This document shows, one piece after another, positions 35,742-44,506 of a DNA stretch of 64,000 nt; the stretch's first letter is position 1, and the number at the start of each line of letters is the position of its first letter. The translations under genes and the position numbers were made by a program. Below the pieces are notes generated by a model. It ran no database searches. It saw only the letters and a program-made list of their open reading frames with translations, and had not been told where the DNA came from. The stretch is from CBDCBA01 sp965214125 (GTDB taxonomy: Bacteria > Planctomycetota > Phycisphaerae > Tepidisphaerales > Tepidisphaeraceae): the NCBI GenBank assembly GCA_965214125.1, contig CBDCBA010000035.1, positions 114,761-178,760 of the forward strand, written 5' to 3'.

Positions 35742-37280
35742 CTAGCTCACCCCGTAGAACTCCGCCGCCTTGCCGCGCAGGTGGTCGAGCAGGGGCTCGA
35801 CGCGGAGGTCGTCTCCCGTGATGCGCTTCACGAGTTGCCGCGTGCCGTAGCGGCGGCCGTGCCGGTGGACGTGTTCTACAAGCCAATCGAGCAGCGGCTT
35901 GAACTCGCCGCGGGCGAACATCGCGTCGCGCTCGCTCGCGCCGCCGAGGTCATCGGTCGCCTTCGCGTAGAGCTGGGCCGAGTAGAGGTTGCCCAGCGTG
36001 TACGTCGGGAAGTAGCCGAGCAATCCGGCGGACCAGTGGACATCCTGAAGGCAGCCAAGGCTTGGCTTTTCGGGCGTCAGGCCAAGGTAATCCTGCATCT
36101 TCTCGTTCCACGCGCCCGGCAGGTCGCTCGGCTTCAGATCCTCGTTCAGCAACGCCTGCTCGAGCTCGAAGCGCAGCAGGACGTGCAGGTTGTAAGTCGC
36201 CTCGTCGCTCTCGGTGCGGATGAAGCTCGGCCGCACATCGTTCACGGCGAACAGGAAGTCCTCGCGCTGCGCCTGCCCGAGCGATGCAGGGAACAGCTTC
36301 TGCGCCACGGGCCAGAAGTGTTGCCAAAAGGCGTCGCCGCGGCCGACCTGGTTCTCCCAGAGCCGGCTCTGGCTCTCGTGGATACCGAGGCTGATCGCCT
36401 CGCCGCAGCCCGTTCCGAAATGCTGTGATTTCGGCAGGTTCTGCTCGTAGAGCGCGTGGCCGGTTTCGTGGAGCGTGCTGAAGAAGCTGTTGCCGAGGTC
36501 ACGCTCGTCGTAGCGCGTGGTCATCCGCGTGTCGTTCGGGCCCAGCCCGGTGCAGAAGGGGTGAACGGCCACGTCGAGCCGGCCGGCGTCGAAGTCGAAG
36601 CCGCACGCGACGGCGGCGCGGCGTGACAACTCGTGCTGAGCGTCGGTCGGAAACTCGCGCGTGAGCAAGTCGCGCGGCGCGGTCTTGCCGCTGTCGCCAA
36701 TCTTCGCCACGAGCTCCACGAGCGGCCCCTTGAGTTGACCAAAGACATCTCGGAGGTTCGCCGCCGTCTCGCCGGGCTCGTAGTCATCGAGCAGGGCGTC
36801 GTACAGCTCTGCCTTGCCCCCGCCGACGAGCTGCGCCTCCTTGCGTTTGAGGTCGAGCATCGTCTGCAAGTGCGGGGCGAAACCAGGGAAATCCTCGGAT
36901 TGGCGCGCTCCGACCCACGCGGCGTGGCCGACGGTCTCGGCCCGCGCGATGGCGGCGACGAGGTCGGCCGGGAGCTTTGTCGCGCGGTCGTAGTCGCGCC
37001 GCGCCTCCCGCGCGGTCGTCGCCTCGTCGGAGTCGTCGGCAAGACTTTGTTCCTTCACGAACGACTCCGCCGCGGCGACCAAGTCGCCGAGTTTGGCGTC
37101 GGTGTTGCGCTCGTGGACGAGCGTGGCCATGAGCGACGACTGGTCCGCCCGCAGCTCGGTCGCGGCGCGGGGAAGCTGGGTCTGCTCGTCCCAGCCGATC
37201 GTGCTCGCAACGCTGGCGAGGACGGCATTCTCGCGCAAACGTGCGGCGAGGGCGGCGTGTGGTGAAGTGGGGTCGCTCAT
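35742..37280 (-). CDS. Carboxypeptidase Taq family metallopeptidase (M32)
   Basis: A 512-residue zinc metallocarboxypeptidase. The zinc motif HETGH is at 271-275 in STLHETGHALYEQN, with the third ligand Glu expected about 30 residues on in AISLGIHESQSRLWEN, another M32 hallmark. The family motifs HPFCTGLGPNDTRMTTRY and YTLGNLYSAQLY are present, and length is normal. It removes C-terminal residues from peptides in the cytoplasm. The ATG at 37280 (MSDPTSPHAAL) is preferred to an upstream in-frame codon. It diverges from the S1 gene. Confidence 0.96.
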   Translation of the reverse strand: MSDPTSPHAALAARLRENAVLASVASTIGWDEQTQLPRAATELRADQSSLMATLVHERNTDAKLGDLVAAAESFVKEQSLADDSDEATTAREARRDYDRATKLPADLVAAIARAETVGHAAWVGARQSEDFPGFAPHLQTMLDLKRKEAQLVGGGKAELYDALLDDYEPGETAANLRDVFGQLKGPLVELVAKIGDSGKTAPRDLLTREFPTDAQHELSRRAAVACGFDFDAGRLDVAVHPFCTGLGPNDTRMTTRYDERDLGNSFFSTLHETGHALYEQNLPKSQHFGTGCGEAISLGIHESQSRLWENQVGRGDAFWQHFWPVAQKLFPASLGQAQREDFLFAVNDVRPSFIRTESDEATYNLHVLLRFELEQALLNEDLKPSDLPGAWNEKMQDYLGLTPEKPSLGCLQDVHWSAGLLGYFPTYTLGNLYSAQLYAKATDDLGGASERDAMFARGEFKPLLDWLVEHVHRHGRRYGTRQLVKRITGDDLRVEPLLDHLRGKAAEFYGVS

Positions 37281-37289
37281 GGCACAAGA

Positions 37290-37362
37290 GTAGCCAATGC
37301 CGTCCTTCACCAACCGCGTTGCGTGGCAGCGCGGTTTGGTCGACAGGTCCCCGTGCATTGGC
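37290..37362. repeat. Imperfect nested palindrome between the M32 gene and rpsA
   Basis: An outer inverted repeat GCCAATGC (37293-37300) / GCATTGGC (37355-37362) encloses an inner one ACCAACCGCG / CGCGGTTTGGT (about 37309-37340) that has one bulged base. The left end is preceded by GTAG. It may be a degenerate palindromic element, or a structured leader region of the divergent promoters. Confidence 0.5.
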
Positions 37363-37459
37363 GTGGCGGTTTACCTAGCATTGCCACCGCTTCGCTTCGA
37401 GTTTGCCGACCGCGCCATGGTGACGCGCCGGCCGACGCAGCAACTCACCACCGTCCGTC

Positions 37460-39124
37460 ATGTCTGACGCCACTTCGAACCCCGCCCCGTCCACTCCCGA
37501 TCAGCCTGCGACCGACGTCATGGACATGACGTCCGCCTCGCACACGCCCCAGGCGCTCGATTTGCCCAAAGGCCCGGAGAATCCGACGGTGCCGGGCCAG
37601 TCCGGTCAGTCGGCGCAGCCGGGCAAGGGCGACCCGACGAAGGAAACGTTCCGCACCGATATTGATGCCGACATCGACGCCGAGGTCGAGGCGGCCTTGG
37701 GCGGCACCGACGTCGACGCGATGGTCGAAGCCAGCGCCGCCGACGCCGGGCCCGCGCGGCTGCGCGGCACGCAGGCGGGCACCGTGGCGCGCGTCGATCT
37801 GGGCAAGGGCGAAATCCTCGTCGACCTCGGCGGCAAACACCAGGCGATCGTGCCGAGCAAGCAGTTCGAGGACGCGGGCGCGATGCCGAGCGAGGGGGAG
37901 TTCGTCGAGGTCGACCTCGAGCGCTACGACGCCGACGAGGGGCTGTATCGCGCCCACAAGAAGGGCGCCGCCCGCAAGGTCGCCGGCTGGGATGAACTCA
38001 AGGTCGGCCAGGTCGTCGAGGCGACGGTGACGGGCGTGAACAAGGGCGGCCTCGAGTGCCGCGTCGGCCAGACGGCCATCCGCGCGTTTATGCCGGCCGG
38101 GCAGATCGACGTGACGTTCCACAAGGACATCAGCGTCTTTCTGAACGAGAAGATCAACGCCAAGATCAGCAAGCTCGACAAGGGGGCCCGCAACCTCGTG
38201 CTCAGCCGCCGCGCCGTTGTCGAAGCCGAGCGCCGCGAGTCGCGGCAGAAGACGATGCAAACCCTTGAGGAAGGGCAAACCGTCAAGGGAACGGTCAAGA
38301 CGGTGAAGGACTTCGGCGCCTTCGTCGACATCGGCGGGGTCGACGGTTTGCTGCACGTCACGCAGCTCACCCACCGCCGCATGGCCGACGCGAACGACTT
38401 CATCAAGGCCGGCGAGGAGGTCGAGGTTCGCATCGACAAGTTCGAGAAGGGCGGCAAGGGCGGGGGCAAAATCGCCCTGTCGCTCAGCCACCGCCCGCCG
38501 AACCCGTGGGAGAGCGCCGAGGCGAAGTACCCCGTCGGCTCGCAGGTGACCGGCACGGTCACGCGGGTCGAGAACTTCGGCTGCTTCGTGGAGCTCGAAG
38601 AAGGCATCGAGGCGCTTCTGCCCGTGAGCGAGATGAGCTGGCGGCGCATCCGCCACCCGAGCGAGGTGACGAACGTTGGCGAGCAGTTGCGGCTGATCGT
38701 CATCAACCTCGACCCGCAGGCGCGCAAGCTGACGCTGTCGCTCAAGCAGGCGGCGGGCGATCCGTGGGCGGAGGTCGCGAGCAAGTACGCCGTCGGCAGC
38801 GTGCACAAGGGCAAGGTCACGCGGGCGGCCGACTTCGGGGCATTCGTGGAATTCGAGCCGGGCGTCGAAGGCCTGATCCACATCAGCGAGCTGTCGAACG
38901 ATCGCGTGCGTCGCACGGAGGACGTCGCCCGCGACGGCCAGGAGGTGAACGCCCGTGTGATCGAGGTCGACACGGAGAAGCGTCGCCTGCGCCTGAGCAT
39001 GAAGCAGCAGGACCCCGAGGCCGAGGCCCGCGCCGCCAGGGATGCCGAGAGCCGCCAGGCGCAGCAGAAGCAACGCGAAAAGCGTCTCAACAAGAAGCCG
39101 CTCAAGGGCGGACTCGACTTCTAG
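37460..39124 (+). CDS. rpsA: 30S ribosomal protein S1-like, five S1 domains
   Basis: A 554-residue protein with five S1 (OB-fold) RNA-binding domains at about 99-170, 185-255, 272-345, 358-430 and 443-515. Domains 3 to 5 carry the classical pattern G-x-V-x-x-V-x-x-FGAFV-(D/E)-x-x-x-G-(V/I)-(D/E)-(G/A)-L. S1 helps the small ribosomal subunit bind mRNA. The first 90 residues are an acidic, Pro/Gln/Ser-rich extension with a repeat-like part (GQSGQSAQPG), probably disordered. The C-terminus is Ala/Gln/Lys-rich. The ATG at 37460 has no strong ribosome site. Five rather than six domains is common outside proteobacteria. Confidence 0.94.
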   Translation: MSDATSNPAPSTPDQPATDVMDMTSASHTPQALDLPKGPENPTVPGQSGQSAQPGKGDPTKETFRTDIDADIDAEVEAALGGTDVDAMVEASAADAGPARLRGTQAGTVARVDLGKGEILVDLGGKHQAIVPSKQFEDAGAMPSEGEFVEVDLERYDADEGLYRAHKKGAARKVAGWDELKVGQVVEATVTGVNKGGLECRVGQTAIRAFMPAGQIDVTFHKDISVFLNEKINAKISKLDKGARNLVLSRRAVVEAERRESRQKTMQTLEEGQTVKGTVKTVKDFGAFVDIGGVDGLLHVTQLTHRRMADANDFIKAGEEVEVRIDKFEKGGKGGGKIALSLSHRPPNPWESAEAKYPVGSQVTGTVTRVENFGCFVELEEGIEALLPVSEMSWRRIRHPSEVTNVGEQLRLIVINLDPQARKLTLSLKQAAGDPWAEVASKYAVGSVHKGKVTRAADFGAFVEFEPGVEGLIHISELSNDRVRRTEDVARDGQEVNARVIEVDTEKRRLRLSMKQQDPEAEARAARDAESRQAQQKQREKRLNKKPLKGGLDF

Positions 39125-39151
39125 GAAGCGCGGAGAACGAACGCGCTCGCC

Positions 39152-39790
39152 TTACGCCACCTGGAGCAGCGGCATGCCCGATGCGAGCGGCATCGTCGCG
39201 CGCCGGGCGGGGCCGACCCGTTGGAGAACCTGCTGCCAGACGAGTCGGGTGGCCGCGTCCGCCTCGACCACGCCAGCCGCGGGGCGACATGTCATCGCGG
39301 CCTCGATGTCCACGGCCTCGGCGAAGCCCGGAACGCGAGCCAGTTGCGACAGCAGGAAGCCCGTCGTGAACGCCTCGCCCCATCCGCCGCCCGGTGCTTG
39401 CAAGGAGGCGAGGCGACCGATGCCCACCGCGGTCGCGTCGTCGGCACCGACGCGACCGGGATCGTGCGTGAAGTTTACGATCCGCCCCTGCGCCTCGTGG
39501 AGCGCGCGAAGCGCCAAGGCTGTCCAGGCCAAACCGATAGGGTCGTCGCCCCACACGCCGTCGCCGCGACGTTCCCAGAGGAGGCGGTCGCGCAGCTCGC
39601 GGGCGAACGGGGTATTAGCCTGCCCGAGTTCGGCGAGGCGGAGGAGCATCAGGGCCGCGGCGGGCACCGGGCCGCCACAGCGGGCGTCGAGATCGAGGCG
39701 TGCCTCGGGCCTCCGTTCGCAGACAAGGCGGACGATGGCGCGGTAGCGGCAGTCGGCCCAGAGGCGGCGGAGCTTCGCGACGGTCAACAT
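39152..39790 (-). CDS. Hypothetical protein with terpenoid cyclase/prenyltransferase-like helical repeats
   Basis: A 212-residue protein. It has helix pairs with repeats of the type WGDDPIGLAWTALALRALHEAQ and LASLQAPGGGWGEAFTTGFLLSQLARV, which resemble the alpha/alpha toroid of squalene-hopene cyclases and prenyltransferase beta subunits (the G-G-G-W-G motif is characteristic). It is far too short to be a cyclase, has no DXDD-like catalytic motif and no signal peptide, so it is likely a binding or regulatory protein. The ATG at 39790 was chosen over a TTG at 39799. It converges with rpsA, with 27 bases between stops. Confidence 0.7.
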   Translation of the reverse strand: MLTVAKLRRLWADCRYRAIVRLVCERRPEARLDLDARCGGPVPAAALMLLRLAELGQANTPFARELRDRLLWERRGDGVWGDDPIGLAWTALALRALHEAQGRIVNFTHDPGRVGADDATAVGIGRLASLQAPGGGWGEAFTTGFLLSQLARVPGFAEAVDIEAAMTCRPAAGVVEADAATRLVWQQVLQRVGPARRATMPLASGMPLLQVA

Positions 39791-40028
39791 AGCGTTCAAC
39801 CCCTTTGCCGATCCTTCGGCACCGATGGCGTCGCCCGGACCCGCCCCGCCCGTGCGGGAAGCGTTCGGTCGGACGATGTTCGGATTATGGGGTCACGCCG
39901 CCGCGTTGGCAAGCGCAAAATCAGGAGATTGTTCGGGGGCCAGGACCCGAACAAGTTGTAGCATGCGTGGCTCGATGTCCGCTCGTTCCGACCAGCGTTG
40001 CATTGCAACGCGGTTTGGGGAGCTGGGG
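39791..40028. other. Intergenic region with a small perfect palindrome
   Basis: A 238-base gap between two minus-strand genes. The only structure I see is GCGTTGCA-T-TGCAACGC at 39995-40011, 17 bases from the end of the zinc-ribbon gene on its downstream side, where it could help terminate that transcript. No convincing open frame. Confidence 0.4.
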
Positions 40029-40271
40029 CTAGAACCGCTCGCCGCACTGGCGGCAGTAGTGGGCAAAGCCCGGCTGGGCCGCCTCGCAGCGGCGGCAGCG
40101 CTTGCGGTCGCCCGCCTGCATGCGCTGCCGGCTCTTGGCCATGTTCGAGAAAACGCCCCGCGCCAGCAGCCAGATGCCGACGATCAGCAGCACCACGAAC
40201 CACGTCCGCCCCAGTCCGCCGTTGGCGAGGGGAAGCAGGTCGCAAAGGATGATCTGGGTCGCGTACAGCAT
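40029..40271 (-). CDS. Small membrane protein with C-terminal zinc ribbon
   Basis: An 80-residue protein. One membrane segment is at about 22-40 (RTWFVVLLIVGIWLLARGVF), followed by a basic region and a C-terminal zinc ribbon with two Cys pairs: CRRC (about 59-62) and CRQC (about 73-76), the last in HYCRQCGERF. Such zinc-ribbon membrane proteins are common in planctomycetes and their role is unknown. The ATG at 40271 is the only sensible start. It sits downstream of ccsA on the same strand (59-base gap). Confidence 0.8.
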   Translation of the reverse strand: MLYATQIILCDLLPLANGGLGRTWFVVLLIVGIWLLARGVFSNMAKSRQRMQAGDRKRCRRCEAAQPGFAHYCRQCGERF

Positions 40272-40330
40272 CGGGTGTCTCCTGAACTCCGGTCAGTCTA
40301 ACACATGCGCGGGAGACTCAGGAGTCGCGA

Positions 40331-42112
40331 TTATGCGTAGCTGTGCAGCCCCACGAGGAAGAAGTTCACGCCGATCCAGTTGAAGAGCATGATGAAGAAG
40401 CCGATCACGCTCAGGATCGCCGTCCACAGGGCCTTGTTCGGCGTGACGAGGCGGACGTGCAGGATGATGAGGTAGACGATCCAGGTGACGAGGGCAAACG
40501 TCTCCTTCGGGTCCCAGCCCCAGGGCCGGCCCCAGCTCATGTCGGCCCAAACGGCGCCCAGCACGATGCCCACGCCCAGCATCCAGAAGGCGAGTTGGAG
40601 GATGACGACGTTGGCAGCGTCCAGACGAGCCAGCAACGGTTTAGCGGGCGGTGCGGCGACTTCGCTGGAGAATGCCCCGGCCGACGCCGTCGACTTGACC
40701 GGCAGGAACAACGCCCGGCCGAGCGTGCGGAACATCCCCTCGTTGCCGATCACCGATCCCGACGCCGGCATCGCCCGGCCGGTCCCGCGGGCGTTGGCGA
40801 CGAGCCACCAGATCGCCAGCAGGAAGTTCATGCCGATGAGCGCGTAGCTGGCGACGACGGTGGTGACGTGAACGTAGAGCCAGTAGCTCATCAGGATGCC
40901 GCTGGCCTGCTTGATGTCGCCGCCGATGTCGCGCCAGACGTGCGGGGCGGCGAAGAGGGCGAGCAAGCTCAAGAACCCCACAAACGCCGCCGCCGCTCCG
41001 AAGACACCACCGCCGCCAAGCTTCTTCCGGCGGAGTTCGAGAACAAGGCCGACGATCGCGCCGAACCAGGCGCTGAACATCACGCTCTCGAATTGGTTCT
41101 TGATCGGAATCGCGTGGAACCAGTCGTTCGTGCTCTTCTCGACCAGCCACCACCGCACGCCGATGCCGAGCGTGTGGACGATCAGACCAAGCAGGAGCAA
41201 CCGAATGCCCCACAAACGCAGCCGCGGGGCCTCACCATAAGCGGATAGCAGCAGGCAGACGAGGGCCCCGAAGTAGAGCATTGCCCCCGGCAGCGTCAGC
41301 TTCGCCAGGCCGTTGTAGGCGACCTCGACGCGGCGCTTCAGTTCCGACGGATACGCCGCCGGGTTCACCGACTCCAGCGCCGCCGCCAACTGCTCGACCG
41401 CCGCGTTCGCCGCGTCGACGTCGCGATCGATCCACGCCCGCCGCAGCGTCGCGCTCGACTGGATCACCGCGGCCACCGTTTCGGGGTCGTAGCCGCGCAG
41501 GCTATCAGGTGACTGGATCATCTCGACCAGCGCGTGCCACTTGCCGTCGCTGCCCTCGCCCGTCGCCGGGGGGACCATCCGCACCGGCGGCATGATGCCG
41601 GCTTCGAGGAACGCCCGCGCCGTCTCCGCCTGGTTGCGGAACTGCCGGACGGCGTCGGCCTTGTGCAGCTCGCGGCTCTCGATCCGCTCCAGCTTCGCCT
41701 GCACCGCCGGCTCCAGGTAGAACGTCGGCGGCACCTTCGCCCGCTTGAGGAACTCGTGGTGCTCCGGCGTACCCTCCTTCAACCCAACCGCGTCGGCCAG
41801 GTCCTGTCGAAGCGGCAGGTGGTTGATCCGCACGATCGCCCGATCCGCGTACTCTGCGGGGCGGAAGGTCATGTCGAAGAGCGTGTAGACCGGGTCCTGC
41901 CCGTCGATCTTGGCCCGCCCCGACATCTGCGCCATCGCCTGCCGGGCGATCGTGTCGAGCGTCTGAAGTGTCGAGTCATGCTGCGCGACCGCGCGTTCAA
42001 GCGGCGCGAGGTCGACCGCGTCCTCGAATGCGTCAGAGCCGGAGGAACGCAAAGGCGCAAAGAGGCAAAGAGCCGCAAAGAGCAGAGGAAAGAGAAGGTT
42101 TAGCTTTGACAT
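40331..42112 (-). CDS. ccsA: Cytochrome c biogenesis protein CcsA (System II haem handling)
   Basis: A 593-residue membrane protein of the CcsA/CcmC/CcmF haem-handling family. The C-terminal half (from about 270) has roughly eight membrane segments and the tryptophan-rich haem motif WGRPWGWDPKE followed by FALVTWIVYLIILH. With ResB it exports haem and joins it to apocytochromes c. The N-terminal 250 residues are an unusual soluble domain, probably periplasmic, behind a signal peptide. The start is the ATG at 42112 (MSKLNLLF). That start and all of residues 1-23 lie in a palindromic element (42045-42182). A second in-frame ATG at 42184 overlaps the resB stop as ATGA, and would give a basic N-terminal extension encoded by the element's other arm. 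Confidence 0.93.
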   Translation of the reverse strand: MSKLNLLFPLLFAALCLFAPLRSSGSDAFEDAVDLAPLERAVAQHDSTLQTLDTIARQAMAQMSGRAKIDGQDPVYTLFDMTFRPAEYADRAIVRINHLPLRQDLADAVGLKEGTPEHHEFLKRAKVPPTFYLEPAVQAKLERIESRELHKADAVRQFRNQAETARAFLEAGIMPPVRMVPPATGEGSDGKWHALVEMIQSPDSLRGYDPETVAAVIQSSATLRRAWIDRDVDAANAAVEQLAAALESVNPAAYPSELKRRVEVAYNGLAKLTLPGAMLYFGALVCLLLSAYGEAPRLRLWGIRLLLLGLIVHTLGIGVRWWLVEKSTNDWFHAIPIKNQFESVMFSAWFGAIVGLVLELRRKKLGGGGVFGAAAAFVGFLSLLALFAAPHVWRDIGGDIKQASGILMSYWLYVHVTTVVASYALIGMNFLLAIWWLVANARGTGRAMPASGSVIGNEGMFRTLGRALFLPVKSTASAGAFSSEVAAPPAKPLLARLDAANVVILQLAFWMLGVGIVLGAVWADMSWGRPWGWDPKETFALVTWIVYLIILHVRLVTPNKALWTAILSVIGFFIMLFNWIGVNFFLVGLHSYA

Positions 42113-42182
42113 TGCGATCGTCCTTCGCCTGAACAACACACTCTTCCTTTGCGGGCCTTTGCCTCTTTGCGCCTTTGCGTTC
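42045..42182. repeat. Palindromic element, family F, encoding the start and signal peptide of ccsA
   Basis: A 138-base inverted repeat with perfect 26-base arms (42045-42070 and 42157-42182). Each arm is built of G-CAAAG units such as AACGCAAAGGCGCAAAGAGG. On the minus strand the distal arm encodes residues about 15-23 of CcsA (LCLFAPLRS) and the spacer encodes the rest of the signal peptide with the ATG at 42112. The proximal arm ends within the resB stop codon (complement of 42181-42183). Confidence 0.95.
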
Positions 42183-44322
42183 ATCTGATTCCGGTCGCGG
42201 CCAACGCCCGCTCCTTACGGCGGCGCAGGATCGCCGGCTTGACGTAGAAGGCCCACATCAGGCCGAAGACGCACAACACGATCCCGCCGACCATCGTCTT
42301 GATGCCTGGCCGGTTGCCCACGCCCAGCACCGTGAACGCCTGGTTCTCCTGGTCCCACGCGCTTTGGAACAGCAGCCAGCTTTCGCTCGGCAACACGCTC
42401 CCGATCGCGCCCGGCCGGGGGATCTTGAGGTAGTGCGGGTCGTTGAGCTTGACCGTCACCTGCTCCGCCTCCCCGCCGACGGGCTCAACCGTGACGTGGC
42501 TGCGAAAGTCGCGCATCGCGCTGTCGGGCGTGAAGTCGCCGGCGTAGGGGACGAGCTCGAAGGCGTCCAGCGTCACCCGCGCCGGCATCGGGCGGCGCGT
42601 CTTGCCGAGTTGCAGTTGCAGCGGCCGCTCGACGCCCGGAACCTCCACCTGCGCCGGCAGCCACGGGGCCTGGTCCGGCCAGGGGTTGAACGGCACGTGG
42701 ACGAGTTGCCCCCAGCTTCCGCGGCGGACGTAGACGCTCACGACGCTGAACTCGCCGCTCTCGCCGGCCGTGCGGTCGCGCTGCTCGGGCGGGACGATCT
42801 GCACCCACTCGCGCCGCCCCACGCCGTCGAGGCGCTCGATGTCGAGGTCCAGCCCGTACAGCGTCGGCTGCTGCGTGGCGGGGTCGACGACCGTGCCGTT
42901 GACCTCCAGTTTCAGTTCACCGTCATCGACCTGTTCGAGTCGCGCCGGCAGATCGTTGCGGGCGACAAGGTGCCAGAAGCCGTCGATGTCCGGCTTGGTC
43001 AGGATCGTGTGCCGCTCGTCCTCGCCCGGCTGCGGCAGGAGCTTGAGGCCGTCGGCTTTGGCGTAGTGCAGGTGCAGGGCGGGGTCGACGGGCTCGCTTT
43101 GCCGCTCGCCCTTGGGACCGGCGCCGTCGACGCCGAGCACGAAGTCGGTTTGCGTGCCAACGCCGTCGATGACGTAGCGGCGGAACATCTTGCCAAAGGC
43201 CGAGCCCTCGGGCGGGTGGACCAGCAGTTCGAGCGCGTCGACCGGCGTGCCGTTGCCGAACAGCGGAAACCCCGGCAGCGCCGCAACGGCCTCGACCTCG
43301 TAGCCCGTCTCGCCGAGCGGCTTGCGCTCGCCAGGCTGAAGGGTGATCGTGCCGCTGGGAACCGCTTCGTCGCCGTGGGCTCCGACGTGCCACTCGATCG
43401 CGTGAACGCCCGCCGCCGCCTTCAGCAGGGCGTCGCCGTCGAGGGCGTCGTCGCGGTGGACGTGCCGCACGCGAACGGTCGCGACCTGCTCCTCGGCGGC
43501 GTCGTCGAAGTCGTGTCCCGCCTGCCGCGCGACGGCCCAGCGGTTGGCAAAGGCGCTTGTGTCGCGATCCCTCAGCGTCATCCGCAGGCCGGTCAACTCG
43601 CCCTCGGCCGGGGCGTAGTCGTGGCCGACGACGGCGTAGGGGTAGAAGCCGACGACATCGAGCGTGATCGGCTCGCCTCCGTCGGCCTCGAGCACCTTGT
43701 GCAGCGGCATCTCCACGCCCGACCGGCTCACTTCGTCGTAGTTGAAGCCCGTTGGCATCAGCCCGCGCAGGGCGTCGTCGAGATGATCGCCGTTGCCCAG
43801 GTCCGGCCCGTACGCCTTGAAGCGCGGCAGCGTCGGCAGCGGAATCGGCGTGGCCTTGCGGGAATCGCTCTTGAGGTAGAGCGCCCGCTCGTGGGCGTCG
43901 TGATACCAGTTGACCGTCTCGCCCGTCCGCACGAGGGCCAGGCCCTCGGTCTTCTGGGAGAAATACTGCACCATCCCGAAGAGCAGCACGATGATGCCGA
44001 TGTGGATGCACCATACGCCCAGCCGCGGCAGGGTCATGGGGATGCGCCCGAAGCTGACCGTCAGCAGGTTCACCGCCAAGAGCCCCGCCAGCACACGCAT
44101 CGGCCAGGCGTTGAAGAACTGCACGTCCGTCAGCTCGAACCACGCCCGCACCGCCGGCAAGCCGCTGCCGACCGCGATGTAGACCGCCAGCGCCACCATC
44201 AGGCCGATGCCGAACCAGACGCTGTTGAGCGTGCGGTCCCACACCGTCACCACGCCATGCAAGGGCGTCGGCAGGTCGGTGGAAGATCGGGCGCGTGAAA
44301 CCGCTGGCATCGGCTCGGACAT
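42181..44322 (-). CDS. resB: Cytochrome c biogenesis protein ResB/Ccs1
   Basis: A 713-residue partner of CcsA in System II cytochrome c maturation. Three N-terminal membrane segments are visible (about 34-56, 73-92, 100-120), then a long periplasmic domain of about 550 residues, and a last segment near 675-698 (MVGGIVLCVFGLMWAFYVKPAIL). This is the ResB topology. The family is poorly conserved in the periplasmic part, where it is thought to hold apocytochrome. The ATG at 44322 has no obvious alternative. It is directly upstream of ccsA, and its stop codon overlaps a palindromic element. Confidence 0.9.
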   Translation of the reverse strand: MSEPMPAVSRARSSTDLPTPLHGVVTVWDRTLNSVWFGIGLMVALAVYIAVGSGLPAVRAWFELTDVQFFNAWPMRVLAGLLAVNLLTVSFGRIPMTLPRLGVWCIHIGIIVLLFGMVQYFSQKTEGLALVRTGETVNWYHDAHERALYLKSDSRKATPIPLPTLPRFKAYGPDLGNGDHLDDALRGLMPTGFNYDEVSRSGVEMPLHKVLEADGGEPITLDVVGFYPYAVVGHDYAPAEGELTGLRMTLRDRDTSAFANRWAVARQAGHDFDDAAEEQVATVRVRHVHRDDALDGDALLKAAAGVHAIEWHVGAHGDEAVPSGTITLQPGERKPLGETGYEVEAVAALPGFPLFGNGTPVDALELLVHPPEGSAFGKMFRRYVIDGVGTQTDFVLGVDGAGPKGERQSEPVDPALHLHYAKADGLKLLPQPGEDERHTILTKPDIDGFWHLVARNDLPARLEQVDDGELKLEVNGTVVDPATQQPTLYGLDLDIERLDGVGRREWVQIVPPEQRDRTAGESGEFSVVSVYVRRGSWGQLVHVPFNPWPDQAPWLPAQVEVPGVERPLQLQLGKTRRPMPARVTLDAFELVPYAGDFTPDSAMRDFRSHVTVEPVGGEAEQVTVKLNDPHYLKIPRPGAIGSVLPSESWLLFQSAWDQENQAFTVLGVGNRPGIKTMVGGIVLCVFGLMWAFYVKPAILRRRKERALAATGIR

Positions 44323-44430
44323 CGTACGAACCCCCGACAGCGGCGTTCACGTCGGCCGCGTGCGACATTCCGAACAGGCAACACTTCGCGTTCGGCTGGA
44401 ACGACATCGCGTTCTGCCGGAACGGGCAAC

Positions 44431-44506
44431 AGCCGCGACGCAACGCGGCGCGGTCTGAACGCGGTTGCAGCAACGATCCGACCGCGCCGCGTTGCGTCGC
44501 GGCTAT
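44431..44506. repeat. Palindromic element, family D (ATAG + CCGCG hairpin)
   Basis: An inverted repeat with perfect 25-base arms (44431-44455 and 44480-44504), core AGCCGCGACGCAACGCGG. Read on the minus strand the right end begins ATAG directly followed by a hairpin, and its A is the last base of the lipase TGA stop (TGATAG). A single-hairpin relative is at 55116-55140. It lies between the lipase stop and the resB start. Confidence 0.93.
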
